Origin: Actinoplanes ianthinogenes
GTDB taxonomy: Bacteria > Actinomycetota > Actinomycetes > Mycobacteriales > Micromonosporaceae
NCBI RefSeq assembly: GCF_018324205.1
Contig: NZ_AP023356.1
Location: 5,748,001-5,812,000, forward strand
Direction: 5' to 3'
DNA: 64,000 nt
The first letter of the stretch is position 1. Each line of letters opens with the position of its first letter. Both the position numbers and the translations under genes were made by a program. The notes beneath the pieces are model-generated. The model made no database searches and was not told the origin of the DNA. It saw only the letters and a program-made list of their open reading frames with translations. This document shows positions 36,152 to 44,140 of the stretch, one piece after another.

Positions 36152-38029
36152 TCAGGCGGCCGGGGCGACCTGGAACTGGTAGTAATTGCTGTATTCGCTC
36201 AGGGTGCCGTCCGGCTTGACCGCGTAGACCTCGACGAAGTGGTAGCCGTCGGTCTCCGGGGTCCAGGTGATGGTGGCCCTGCCGTCTTCGCCCGCCGGGA
36301 CCACGGTCGGTTCGGCGCTCCAGTCGTCGAAGACGTAGCGGTACGAGGCGACCTCGTGCCAGCCCGGCGGTGGGGAGAAGGTGAACGAGCCCGTGACGCC
36401 GACGCCGCCGGTGGGTTCGGCGCTGACGTCGTCGTACACGTCGGAGTGCACGCCCGGCCAGGGCAGGAACGTGTAAGTCCAGTTCGCCGGCGCGGAGGTG
36501 AACCCGTCGTCGCTGACGCTGCGGACGGTGATCCGCGGGCCGCCCGCCTCCGTCGCGAAGAAGCTGTAGTACGCCACACCGTTCTCGTCGGGCGTGCGGG
36601 AGTCGGTGTAGTCCTGGCCCGCCCGCTCGATCTCGTATCGCGTGACCCCGGTGACGCCGGCGGCCGGCGTGATCTTGAGCAGCACCTGCTTGTTCCACTC
36701 CGGGGTGCCGCCCTCCACCGTCACGGTCGGCTCGGACGTGGGGATCAACAGGTCGTAGGTGGTGCTCGGGGAGCTGTTGCCGGCCAGGTCGATGGCGCGG
36801 ACGGTGAGCTGTCGCACGCCGGAGTCGTCCGGATTGAGGGCGATGGTGACCTTTCCACCCGGCGTCGACGCCTTCACCGTGCGCGGCTCGCTGAACGGGT
36901 CGTGGCACACCAACTGGCCGTACTCGTCATCGGTCGTGCAGATCCCGCCGACGCCGAGGCCGTTCCAGGAATACTGGAATCCGGCGATGTCCTTGTCACC
37001 GTGGCCGTCGAAGACGAACTCCGGGTACTCGCCGACCGGACCCCACGTGCCCGGGGTGTAGTTGGTCGTGGTGACCTCGGGCGCCGACGGCGCGGTGCCG
37101 TCGTAGGTGAAGAAGCACTTCTTCGACCAGGCCGAGGTCTCGGTCCCGTCGCTCACCCGGGCCTGCCAGCCGTACGCCTGCCCCTGCACCAGGTTCGCCT
37201 CGGGAACGAGGACCGAGGCCACACGTCCGGTCCGCGGGTACTGGTCGGTGAGGATCGTGCGGTTGTCCGGGCTCTTCACCGGCCAGACGGCGAACTCGGC
37301 GGTGATCCGCTCCCCCTCGTCCGGGTCGGTGACCAGCGCCTGGAGGCGCCCGAAGTTCGTCACCGGGTACGGCTTGAGCTGCGTGCAGGAGCGACCGCCC
37401 GTGTAGAGGTGATTGCTGTCCACTTTGGGGACGGTGTTGTAGGACAGGCTGAGCTGGACGGTCTTGTACCAGTTCAGCTTCCGTGCGTACGCCGGGTCGG
37501 CCTCGTGCTCGGCCGAGACCCGGAGTTCGAAGGTGACCAGTCGCTGCTTGGCCGCCTTGGCGTCGGCGATCGCGGCACTGACGTCGAACCCGATCGAGGC
37601 CGTCGGGCAGTACTCGGAGGTCTGGATCTCGTCCAGCCTGGTCAGCTCGGACGGCGCCTTTTTCCAGGTGGGCACCGTCGACACGGCCTTGGTGCGCCAG
37701 ATCTCGATCGACCGTTTGGTGCAGTCGGCCGCGCTCTTCTCCTGGACGTACACGGTGCCGCCGGTGAGCAGCGCCCCTTCGTACCGCGACAGGTCGAAGG
37801 TGGCGTAGATCCGTGACGTGTGGGTCACCCCGGCGTCGTCCGTCGAGGTGCCCAGCGGTAGGTCGATGCCGTTGCCGGTGGGGAATGCCTTGCCCGGCTG
37901 GGCCGAGTCGGTCCAGCCGGCCACGACCTGTGGCGGCGAGTCAGGGTGCCAGGCGGCCGAGGCGACATCCGGAGTGGCCAGCACCACTCCGAGACCGGCG
38001 GCGAGCGCCGCAACCCATGCTTTCTTCAC
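36152..38029 (-). CDS. Large secreted DNRLRE/Ig-like repeat protein
   Basis: 625 aa from GTG 38029 (AAAGGA 6 nt upstream). Signal peptide 1-26 (KKAWVAALAAGLGVVLATPD, cleavage near ASA-AW). Residues 30-200 resemble a DNRLRE-type beta domain: SRIYATFDLSRYEGALLTGG then TVYVQEK, and TSEYCPTASIGFDVSAAIAD. The remainder is three or four Ig/fibronectin-like beta domains with AIDLAGNSSPSTTYDL and similar strands. No catalytic residues seen. Probably an extracellular or wall-associated adhesin or matrix protein. Closed by terminators shared with tRNA-Ala; its 5' region is AT-rich and contains a 12-bp palindrome. Confidence 0.8.
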   Translation of the reverse strand: MKKAWVAALAAGLGVVLATPDVASAAWHPDSPPQVVAGWTDSAQPGKAFPTGNGIDLPLGTSTDDAGVTHTSRIYATFDLSRYEGALLTGGTVYVQEKSAADCTKRSIEIWRTKAVSTVPTWKKAPSELTRLDEIQTSEYCPTASIGFDVSAAIADAKAAKQRLVTFELRVSAEHEADPAYARKLNWYKTVQLSLSYNTVPKVDSNHLYTGGRSCTQLKPYPVTNFGRLQALVTDPDEGERITAEFAVWPVKSPDNRTILTDQYPRTGRVASVLVPEANLVQGQAYGWQARVSDGTETSAWSKKCFFTYDGTAPSAPEVTTTNYTPGTWGPVGEYPEFVFDGHGDKDIAGFQYSWNGLGVGGICTTDDEYGQLVCHDPFSEPRTVKASTPGGKVTIALNPDDSGVRQLTVRAIDLAGNSSPSTTYDLLIPTSEPTVTVEGGTPEWNKQVLLKITPAAGVTGVTRYEIERAGQDYTDSRTPDENGVAYYSFFATEAGGPRITVRSVSDDGFTSAPANWTYTFLPWPGVHSDVYDDVSAEPTGGVGVTGSFTFSPPPGWHEVASYRYVFDDWSAEPTVVPAGEDGRATITWTPETDGYHFVEVYAVKPDGTLSEYSNYYQFQVAPAA

Positions 38030-38098
38030 TTGTCGTCCTTTCGCGGCCGGCGAGCCCCCGCTCGCCCCGCCCGCAGAAAGTCAACTCTCCTGACTGGT

Positions 38099-38110
38099 TG
38101 TTGATCAACA
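38099..38110. promoter_or_regulatory. 12-bp palindrome in the promoter region of the secreted protein gene
   Basis: TGTTGATCAACA, a perfect palindrome 70 bp upstream of the GTG start, inside an unusually AT-rich stretch (38090-38130). Candidate operator; binder unknown. Confidence 0.45.
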
Positions 38111-38247
38111 TATTTATTGTCACGGATCAATGAAGAAGGGCGGGTTCGCGCACCGGTGACAGGCCGTGGGCGATGCGGTCCGGCCGTTTTCCGTACGCCG
38201 TGAGCACGCGCGTCCGGCAGCCCGTTCGCCGGCCGGGGGCGGACTGG

Positions 38248-38673
38248 TCAGTTCTGGTCGTCCGGGGGTTCGACGGCGGCCTCGCGGCGGCGGAGGTCGG
38301 CTTCGCGGCGGCGGAGGTCAGCCTCCCACTTCCGCATCAGTTCGGCGTCCTCCCGGCGGGAGGCGGCCAGGCCGCGGAGAAACTCCGGGTCGTCGTCCGG
38401 GGCGAGCGGGCCGCGGCGGGCCGGGCGTTCGGACTCGGGGAAGCCGGAGCCGGGGCGCCAGGTGGTGCCGTTGCTGAGGCGGACCGGGCGGGCCGGGCGG
38501 CCGGCGATGAACCAGGCGATCGGGCCGATCGGGGAGAAGAGCAGGATCAGCAGCACCCAGACGACCCGGGGGAGGGCGCGGATCGCGAACTCCTCGGTGG
38601 CCAGGCAATCGATCAGGGCGACGACCAGCAGCGCCAGGTCGAGCAGCGCGAAGAGCGAATAGAGGCGAATCAC
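38248..38673 (-). CDS. PLDc_N (phospholipase D N-terminal-like) membrane protein
   Basis: 141 aa. Two TM helices (about 5-25 and 37-58) with the family motif VWVLLILLFSPIGPIAWFIA before GRP. The C-terminal half is cytosolic: a proline-rich stretch and a charged helix ending in the duplicated LRRREADLRRREA heptad. PLDc_N domains often stand alone; no HKD catalytic motif is present, so this is not a phospholipase. Function unknown. Confidence 0.85.
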   Translation of the reverse strand: MIRLYSLFALLDLALLVVALIDCLATEEFAIRALPRVVWVLLILLFSPIGPIAWFIAGRPARPVRLSNGTTWRPGSGFPESERPARRGPLAPDDDPEFLRGLAASRREDAELMRKWEADLRRREADLRRREAAVEPPDDQN

Positions 38674-38844
38674 GCGGCAGATGATGCCAAACGAGTGGCG
38701 GAAATACTGCCCCGGATCCGCTGGTCACGGTTGCCCGCTCGGGGTGGGCCGCGCACCTTGCCGGACGTGGCCGGGACGATCTGGTGGGTACCGCCGGCCA
38801 TGGTGCGGTATCAGGCGGCGAGCGAGCCGGTCGTACCGAAAGAG

Positions 38845-38873
38845 GGCGCCCCGGCCGGTGGTCGCGGGGCGCC
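38845..38873 (-). terminator. Hairpin after the receiver-domain gene
   Basis: GGCGCCCC (38845-38852) pairs with GGGGCGCC (38866-38873), 15 nt beyond the stop of the minus-strand gene that ends at 38889. Confidence 0.55.
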
Positions 38874-38888
38874 GGAGGAGGCGATCGG

Positions 38889-39275
38889 TCAGACGCCGAG
38901 GTGCCGGCGGCTGATCAGCGTCTGGAGCTCGGCGACCAGCTGCTTCGGCGAGAGCGGCTTGGGCAGGTAGCCGTCCGCGCCGGAGATCAGGCCGGCGTCC
39001 ACGTCGTAGGCGTGGTTGTTGCCGGAGACCATGAGGATGGCCATGTCCCGGATCGCCGGGTTGCTGCGGGCCAGCTGGCACAGCTCCATGCCGTTCATCG
39101 CCGGCATCCGGACGTCGGTGATCATGCCGATCGGCTTGGCGACGGTGAGGATGCGGGCGGCGGTGTGCCCGTCCTTGGCGCCGAGCGCGCGGTATCCGGC
39201 CGCTTCCAGGCTGACGGTGAGCATGTCCCGGACGTCGGCGTCGTCGTCGGCGATCAGGATCAGGTTCTGGTTCAT
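38889..39275 (-). CDS. Stand-alone response regulator receiver protein
   Basis: 128 aa, a single CheY-like domain without output domain, from ATG 39275 (GGAGG 8-9 nt upstream). Acidic pocket D10-D12 (ADDDADVRD), phospho-acceptor D54 (GMITDVRMPAMNG), S84 in MVSGNN, and K106 in YLPKPLSP. Its ligand is probably a histidine kinase encoded elsewhere; none is adjacent. The presence of a chemoreceptor and pilus genes further on makes a motility role possible, but that is inference. Confidence 0.92.
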   Translation of the reverse strand: MNQNLILIADDDADVRDMLTVSLEAAGYRALGAKDGHTAARILTVAKPIGMITDVRMPAMNGMELCQLARSNPAIRDMAILMVSGNNHAYDVDAGLISGADGYLPKPLSPKQLVAELQTLISRRHLGV

Positions 39276-39419
39276 TTCGCGGGCTCCTCCTCGTGGACCT
39301 TCCTGATCGGCAGGGCCGGCGGCGGCGGCAGAACTCCGCGGTTGCGGTCGAGTAGCGGTGTCCTCTGCTGTCCGCAGAAGAACGCGGCGGTCGCGGCGGG
39401 CACTGGGCAGAATCCGGCG

Positions 39420-40262
39420 ATGGCTACCTTTTCTCTCCAGGCCAAGCCCGACGACGCGGCCGAGTGGCTCGACCTCGCCCGCCGGGCCGAGGCCGCCGGC
39501 TTCCACACCCTCTACACCCCCGACCACCCGGGCAGCTGCACCTCGCCGTTCGTGGCGCTGGCCGCGGCCGCCGCGGTGACCAGCACGATCCGGCTCGGCT
39601 CGTACGTGGTGAACGCCGGCGTGCGCGAGCCGATCCTGATCGCCGCCGACGTGGCGACGCTGGACGTGGTCTCCGGCGGCCGGGCGGTCCTCGGGATCGG
39701 CGCCGGGCACACGCCGGCCGAGTGGACCGCCGTCGGACGGGAGCGCCCGGGCGTGCGGGAACGGGTGGACCACTGCATCGCGGTGGCCGAGGCGACGATG
39801 CGACTGCTGGCCGGCGATGGCATGGCCTCGCCGCGCCCGGTGCAGGAGCGCGTGCCGCTGCTGTTCGGCGGGGGCAACACCCGGCTGCTGCGCTGGGCCG
39901 CCGGGCAGGCCGACCTGATCGGGCTCTCCGGGCTGGGGCGGACCCTCGACGACGGGCACATGCACACCGCGAGGTTCCACCCGGAGCAGGTGGACCGGCA
40001 GGTGGAGCTGGCCGGGGGCAAGCCGGTGGAGGTGCTGGCCCACTACGTCGAGGTGACCGGGGACGGTGCGGCGACGTACGCGAAGTGGGCGGTGGACGCC
40101 GAGGTCAGCGAGGCGGAGATGGCGGTGACGCCGTATGCCCTGGCCGGGACGGTGAGTGAGATCCGGGCGAAGCTGGCGGAGAACGAACGCCGCTGGGGGA
40201 TCACCCGGTACACGGTGCGCCGCCCGGCCTTCGAGGTCGCGGCCGCGCTGATGGCGGCATGA
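39420..40262 (+). CDS. LLM-class F420-dependent oxidoreductase
   Basis: 280 aa from ATG 39420. Luciferase-like TIM barrel: WLDLARRAEAAGFHTLYTPD, the LGSYVVNAGVREPILIAADV strand-helix and the GGRAVLGIGAGHTPAEW loop; LLFGGGNTRLLRWAAGQADL is characteristic of the TIGR03621-type F420 group. Such enzymes use reduced deazaflavin F420 for hydride transfer; the substrate is unknown. A bidirectional terminator separates it from pilO. Confidence 0.9.
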   Translation: MATFSLQAKPDDAAEWLDLARRAEAAGFHTLYTPDHPGSCTSPFVALAAAAAVTSTIRLGSYVVNAGVREPILIAADVATLDVVSGGRAVLGIGAGHTPAEWTAVGRERPGVRERVDHCIAVAEATMRLLAGDGMASPRPVQERVPLLFGGGNTRLLRWAAGQADLIGLSGLGRTLDDGHMHTARFHPEQVDRQVELAGGKPVEVLAHYVEVTGDGAATYAKWAVDAEVSEAEMAVTPYALAGTVSEIRAKLAENERRWGITRYTVRRPAFEVAAALMAA

Positions 40263-40264
40263 GT

Positions 40265-40297
40265 CCGGCCGGGCCGCCCCGCGGGCGGCCCGGCCGG
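40265..40297. terminator. Bidirectional terminator between the F420 gene and pilO
   Basis: A 15-bp perfect stem with a 3-nt loop (40265-40279 with 40283-40297; left arm CCGGCCGGGCCGCCC), placed between two convergent stop codons. Confidence 0.85.
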
Positions 40298-40304
40298 CGC
40301 CGGT

Positions 40305-40883
40305 TCACTGGGTGGTGGTGACCACCGTGTTCGTGCTGCTGGTGTTCCGGAAGGCGGCCAGCGTCAGGGACAGCTCGGCCGAGTCCTTCTCGACGAAGGT
40401 CAGGCCCGCCGACTGGATCAGCACCGCCCGCGGCTGGGTGTTCTGCAACTGGTTCACGAACTTGCTGATGTCGGCGACCGAGCCGGTCGCGTTCAGTGTG
40501 ATCGGCAGTTCCTCGACCGTGGTCACCGTGTCGGACTTGGAACGGCCGGAGGCGGTGTACGCGCTCACGTCGACGTTCAGGGTGGAGCCGAGGGTCTGCA
40601 ACTGCCGCAGGAACTCCGGGATGCTGTCCGCGGTCGGCAGCGCGTTCTCGAACCGGGCCTTGTCCGCCTTGTACTCGGCCAGGTTCTCGTTGTCCGCCTT
40701 CAGATCGGCCAGGCGCTTGCGCAGCTGGGCGAGCTGGGTGGTGGTGTCCTCGACCTGCCCGCGCATGTCGGAGGCCTCGGCGTACTTCGGCTTGATCATC
40801 AGGAACCAGCCGGTGACCACCAGGAGGACGATCAGGGCCAGGCCACCGAAGAGCCAGACGCGGTCGGAGCGGAGCCCGCTCAT
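40305..40883 (-). CDS. pilO: Type IV pilus inner-membrane assembly protein PilO
   Basis: 192 aa from ATG 40883. TM helix at about 10-31, a coiled coil (about 35-75) and a C-terminal ferredoxin-like domain (about 85-192) with QLQTLGSTLNVDVSAY and VEELPITLNATGSVADISKF, the PilO pattern. It pairs with PilN on the outer face of the membrane and links to PilM. The start overlaps the pilN stop (TGATG) with GGAGGT 6 nt upstream. Last gene of the pilus operon, closed by a strong terminator. Confidence 0.9.
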   Translation of the reverse strand: MSGLRSDRVWLFGGLALIVLLVVTGWFLMIKPKYAEASDMRGQVEDTTTQLAQLRKRLADLKADNENLAEYKADKARFENALPTADSIPEFLRQLQTLGSTLNVDVSAYTASGRSKSDTVTTVEELPITLNATGSVADISKFVNQLQNTQPRAVLIQSAGLTFVEKDSAELSLTLAAFRNTSSTNTVVTTTQ

Positions 40884-41578
40884 CACTTACCTCCGGACGT
40901 GCAGTCGGTCTCGCCCCACTGGCCGCAGAACGCCTTCGCGGTGATCGACACGGTCAGGCTGTAGGTGACGCCTTCCTTGTCGTCGTCGGCTCCGGAGACG
41001 TTGGAGACGAACGGGTCGGTGAGACCCTTCTTCTCGAGCTTGAGCAGGGCCTCGATGTACTTCGCGACGGCCTTCTTGTCCGTCGCGGTGCCGCTGATCG
41101 AGAGCTGGCCGACGCTGTTGGCCGACGACGCCTGCGCGCCGTCCTTGAGCAGCGTCCCGCTGACCTCGGACACGTCGGCGCCGGCGTCCTCGCCGGTGGT
41201 CCGCACCAGGTCGAGCATGGCCTGCCAGGACAGGTCCTGCGCCATCAGCTTGGCCAGTTCGCCGGAGAGCACCGTGTTGGTGTTCTTGGTCTGGGTCAGC
41301 TCGGTGTACTTGGTCTGCTGCTTCTGCACCGTCGACACCTGCCGGGTGACGTCCTCGAAGTCCGCCTCGGCACTCTGCTTGAGGGTGGCCGCCTGCCAGT
41401 ACCAGCCGCTCAGCGCGGCCAGCACCAGCACCGCGCTGAGCAGCACGACGGCTCGGGTGCGCCGGGCCCGCCGGCTGTCGGTGATGTCCTGCGGGAGCAG
41501 GTTGGCGCGGATGCTGAGCACCCGCGACGCCTGCTGCGGCGAGACCGACGGGTCCAATGGCATCAATGCCGTGCTCAT
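40883..41578 (-). CDS. pilN: Type IV pilus assembly protein PilN
   Basis: 231 aa from ATG 41578, overlapping the pilM stop as ATGA. The short cytosolic N-terminus carries RANLLPQDITDSRRARR, the INLLP-type motif by which PilN docks onto PilM. Then come a TM (about 45-64), a coiled coil (about 70-105) and a ferredoxin-like C-terminal domain with two terminal cysteines (FCGQWGETDCTSGG) that could form a disulfide, an unusual addition. Confidence 0.9.
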   Translation of the reverse strand: MSTALMPLDPSVSPQQASRVLSIRANLLPQDITDSRRARRTRAVVLLSAVLVLAALSGWYWQAATLKQSAEADFEDVTRQVSTVQKQQTKYTELTQTKNTNTVLSGELAKLMAQDLSWQAMLDLVRTTGEDAGADVSEVSGTLLKDGAQASSANSVGQLSISGTATDKKAVAKYIEALLKLEKKGLTDPFVSNVSGADDDKEGVTYSLTVSITAKAFCGQWGETDCTSGGK

Positions 41579-42600
41579 CGGCCCGCTCCCAAGGTGAGGC
41601 CGATCGACACGGCCGCCGACGGCACGAAACTGTCGAAACCGCGCTCCCGCGCCCGGCGGGTGTCGCGCAGGCGGGAGGTGCTGTCCGCGTACATCACGGC
41701 GATGCCGAGCTGCTCCTGGAGGTGCTCGGCGAGACCGGGCATCAGCGCGCCGCCGCCGGACAGCGACAGCCGGGTGACCTGCTTCTGGCGTTCGCCGGAG
41801 GCCAGGTAGGTGAACGAGCTGCGCAGCTCGCTGGCGAGCGGGCGGACCGCGTCGGTGAGCGCCGCCACGCTGTCCGGGGTGCCGTCGCCGTGCAGGCCGA
41901 ACCGGCACTTGAGGCCCTCGGCCTGGATGGCCGGGATGCCGAGACGGGTCGCGATGCTGTCGGTGATCTCCGAGCCGCCGCGCGGCAGGGTACGCACGAA
42001 CAGCGGCTCCCCGTCGGCGTGCACCACCACGCTGGTGATGTCGGCGCCGATGTCGACGATCGCCTCGACCTGGGCGTCCAGCCGGGAGGCGGCGCGCAGC
42101 AGGGCGAACGAGGCCAGGTCGACGCCGGTCACGTGCAGGCCGGCCTTCTCCACCGCCTGCACCAGGTCGAGCACGGCGTCCTTGGGCATGGCGATCAGCA
42201 GGCCGCGTACGGTGGGGTTGTTGCCCGGCTGCTCCAGCGGGTAGAAGTCGAGCAGCGCCTTCTCCACCGCCAGCGGCAGCTGGTCCTTGACCTGGAACGG
42301 CAGCGCCTGACGCATCTGGCCGGCCGGCAGGTTGGCGATCGACATCTCGCGGACCACCAGCTGCGGGTTGGTCACCCCGAGGTGCACCCGCTTGGTGCCG
42401 AACCGGGAGGCCGCCCAGAGCTGCTTGAGCGAGCTGGTGACGGTCAGCGGGTCCTGCACCACGCCGCCGTGCACGGTGCCCGGCGCGAGCGGGATCTGCC
42501 CGAAGTTGGTCAGCGTGTAGTCGTCTTTGGTGCGGCGGACCTCGACGGCCCGGATCGAGGACGAGCCGATGTCGAGCCCGATCGGTGTTGCGCCAGCCAT
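41575..42600 (-). CDS. pilM: Type IV pilus assembly protein PilM
   Basis: 341 aa, actin-like ATPase fold. Phosphate-1 loop IGLDIGSSSIRAVEVRR, phosphate-2 loop EAIVDIGADITSVVVHADGE, adenosine loop LSLSGGGALMPGLAEHLQEQ. PilM forms the cytosolic ring below the PilN/PilO alignment complex and receives the PilN N-terminal motif. It starts 41 bp after pilD. Confidence 0.94.
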   Translation of the reverse strand: MAGATPIGLDIGSSSIRAVEVRRTKDDYTLTNFGQIPLAPGTVHGGVVQDPLTVTSSLKQLWAASRFGTKRVHLGVTNPQLVVREMSIANLPAGQMRQALPFQVKDQLPLAVEKALLDFYPLEQPGNNPTVRGLLIAMPKDAVLDLVQAVEKAGLHVTGVDLASFALLRAASRLDAQVEAIVDIGADITSVVVHADGEPLFVRTLPRGGSEITDSIATRLGIPAIQAEGLKCRFGLHGDGTPDSVAALTDAVRPLASELRSSFTYLASGERQKQVTRLSLSGGGALMPGLAEHLQEQLGIAVMYADSTSRLRDTRRARERGFDSFVPSAAVSIGLTLGAGR

Positions 42601-42641
42601 CGGTCTTCCTTTCTGTCCGGGAACGTCACTACGGCTATCGG

Positions 42642-43427
42642 TCAGTACGGGGCGGAGGTGAGCAGGTTGGCGTACCAGTCGGTGATCGGCGCCGCGGCGA
42701 ACACCGCGAGGAACGCGCCGGCCAGCATGTACGGCCCGAACGGGATCCGGCTCTTGCGCCCGGCCGTCCGGGTGGCGAGCAGGACCGCGCCGACCAGGCC
42801 GCCGAGCAGGAAGCCGGCGAACGCGCCGACCGCCACCGCGCCCCAGCCGAGCCAGCCGAGGTAGAAGCCGAGCAGCGGGGCGAGTTTCACGTCGCCGCCG
42901 CCCATGCCCCAGACGGCCAGCACGCGGTAGAGGGCGTAGAGCAGGATCGCGGCGAGCGCGCCGCGGAGCAGGGCGGCCGGGTCGCCGGCCAGCAGGGCGG
43001 CCGGGACCAGCAGGGCGGTGGCCACCGCGTACGAGGGGAGGACGATCTTGTCGGGGAGCCGCATCACGTCCAGGTCGATCAGCGCCAGGGCGATCGCGAC
43101 GGCGGCCAGGTAGAGATAGCCGGGCAGGGCCCAGGACCAGCCGAACCGGGCGGCCACCGCGACGAACAGGGCGGCGGTGCCGGCCTCGACGAGCGGATAG
43201 CGGGCGCTGATCGGGGTGGCGCAGTCGGCGCACCGGCCGCGCAGCAGCAGCCATCCGAAGACCGGGACGTTGTGCCGGTTGCGGACCTCGTGGCCGCAGT
43301 TCGGGCAGTGCGAACCGGGACGGACCAGCGACTCGTCGCGGGGCACCCGGTGGATCACGACGTTCAGGAACGAGCCCACCGCGAGGCCGAACACTGCGGC
43401 CACCACCAGCAGCGGTACCAGCGGCAT
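42642..43427 (-). CDS. pilD: Prepilin peptidase / N-methyltransferase PilD
   Basis: 261 aa, A24 aspartic membrane protease. The N-terminal methylase-associated zinc domain has two CxxC pairs (HCPNCG, GRCADCA). Catalytic aspartates are in ALALIDLDVMRLPD and WGMGGGDVKLAPLLGF. About seven TM helices follow. It cleaves the prepilin leader before Phe and methylates the new N-terminus. It stands just downstream of pilA, separated by a strong hairpin. Confidence 0.95.
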   Translation of the reverse strand: MPLVPLLVVAAVFGLAVGSFLNVVIHRVPRDESLVRPGSHCPNCGHEVRNRHNVPVFGWLLLRGRCADCATPISARYPLVEAGTAALFVAVAARFGWSWALPGYLYLAAVAIALALIDLDVMRLPDKIVLPSYAVATALLVPAALLAGDPAALLRGALAAILLYALYRVLAVWGMGGGDVKLAPLLGFYLGWLGWGAVAVGAFAGFLLGGLVGAVLLATRTAGRKSRIPFGPYMLAGAFLAVFAAAPITDWYANLLTSAPY

Positions 43428-43454
43428 GTCGGACTCCTTCGGTAGTTGCCAGGG

Positions 43455-43485
43455 CGGGTGGCGCCACCAGCGGTGGCGCCACCCG
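43455..43485 (-). terminator. Strong hairpin between pilA and pilD
   Basis: Perfect 14-bp stem (43455-43468 with 43472-43485) around a 3-nt loop; left arm CGGGTGGCGCCACC. It follows the pilA stop by 17 nt within an otherwise continuous operon, so it may act as a partial terminator or a 3'-end stabiliser that raises pilin mRNA over the assembly genes. Confidence 0.85.
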
Positions 43486-43502
43486 TCAGGGTGTTACGAG
43501 GA

Positions 43503-44033
43503 TCAGGCGGTGACGCCGGTGCAGCCGGAGCTGCTGACGGTGACGCCGCTGGCGGTCTGGACCGAGCCGCCGGCCGCGCTGCGGTAGACGTAGACCTTGC
43601 CGCTGCCGCCCGAGTTGGTCGCGCAGATGGCGTAGGTGCCGGTGGTGGCGTTGTTGATGTAGGTCAGCTGGGTCTTGTCGGAGACCGTGATGGTGCCGAC
43701 CGTGGAGCCACCGGAGGTCAGGGCGATCGTCGAGGTGGTGGTGGCGGAGCTACCGGTGCCGCTGATGCTGGTCAGCGGGCCGGTCGGGTACAGGTTGCCG
43801 TTGCTGGTGTAGTACTGCTCCACCGCGCTGATCGCGCCACGCACGTCGGACTGCGCGGACTTGTCGGCCGCACCCTGGCGGTAGTTCAGGTAGACCGGCA
43901 CGGCGATCGCGACCAGGACGCCGATGATGACCACCACGACCAGGAGCTCGATGAGCGTGAAGCCCTTGTCGTCGTCCTTCTTGGCGAGGATGTCGTCGCG
44001 CTTGACGGTCAGGCGGTCGATGACGTTCTGCAT
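43503..44033 (-). CDS. pilA: Type IV major pilin PilA
   Basis: 176 aa from ATG 44033 (GGAGG 8 nt upstream). The charged 24-residue leader ends KKDDDKG, followed by the class III signal FTLIELLVVVVIIGVLVAIA: cleavage after G24, mature F25 and the conserved E29. The globular part is Ser/Thr/Gly-rich with a C-terminal cysteine pair (about C140 and C172: YAICATNSGG and SSSGCTGVTA) that closes a D-loop. A single pilin gene is present; minor pilins are not seen in the window. The leader is longer than the 6-7 residues of most type IVa pilins. Confidence 0.94.
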   Translation of the reverse strand: MQNVIDRLTVKRDDILAKKDDDKGFTLIELLVVVVIIGVLVAIAVPVYLNYRQGAADKSAQSDVRGAISAVEQYYTSNGNLYPTGPLTSISGTGSSATTTSTIALTSGGSTVGTITVSDKTQLTYINNATTGTYAICATNSGGSGKVYVYRSAAGGSVQTASGVTVSSSGCTGVTA

Positions 44034-44140
44034 GGGGATTGCCTCCATAGGCATACAGGGGTGGGGCAGGGAAGGAAGAACCGGCAGTTGGGAGCGGCCG
44101 GGTGTACCGCGCGTGCGGCGTCGCACGCTGAGCGAGCGGG

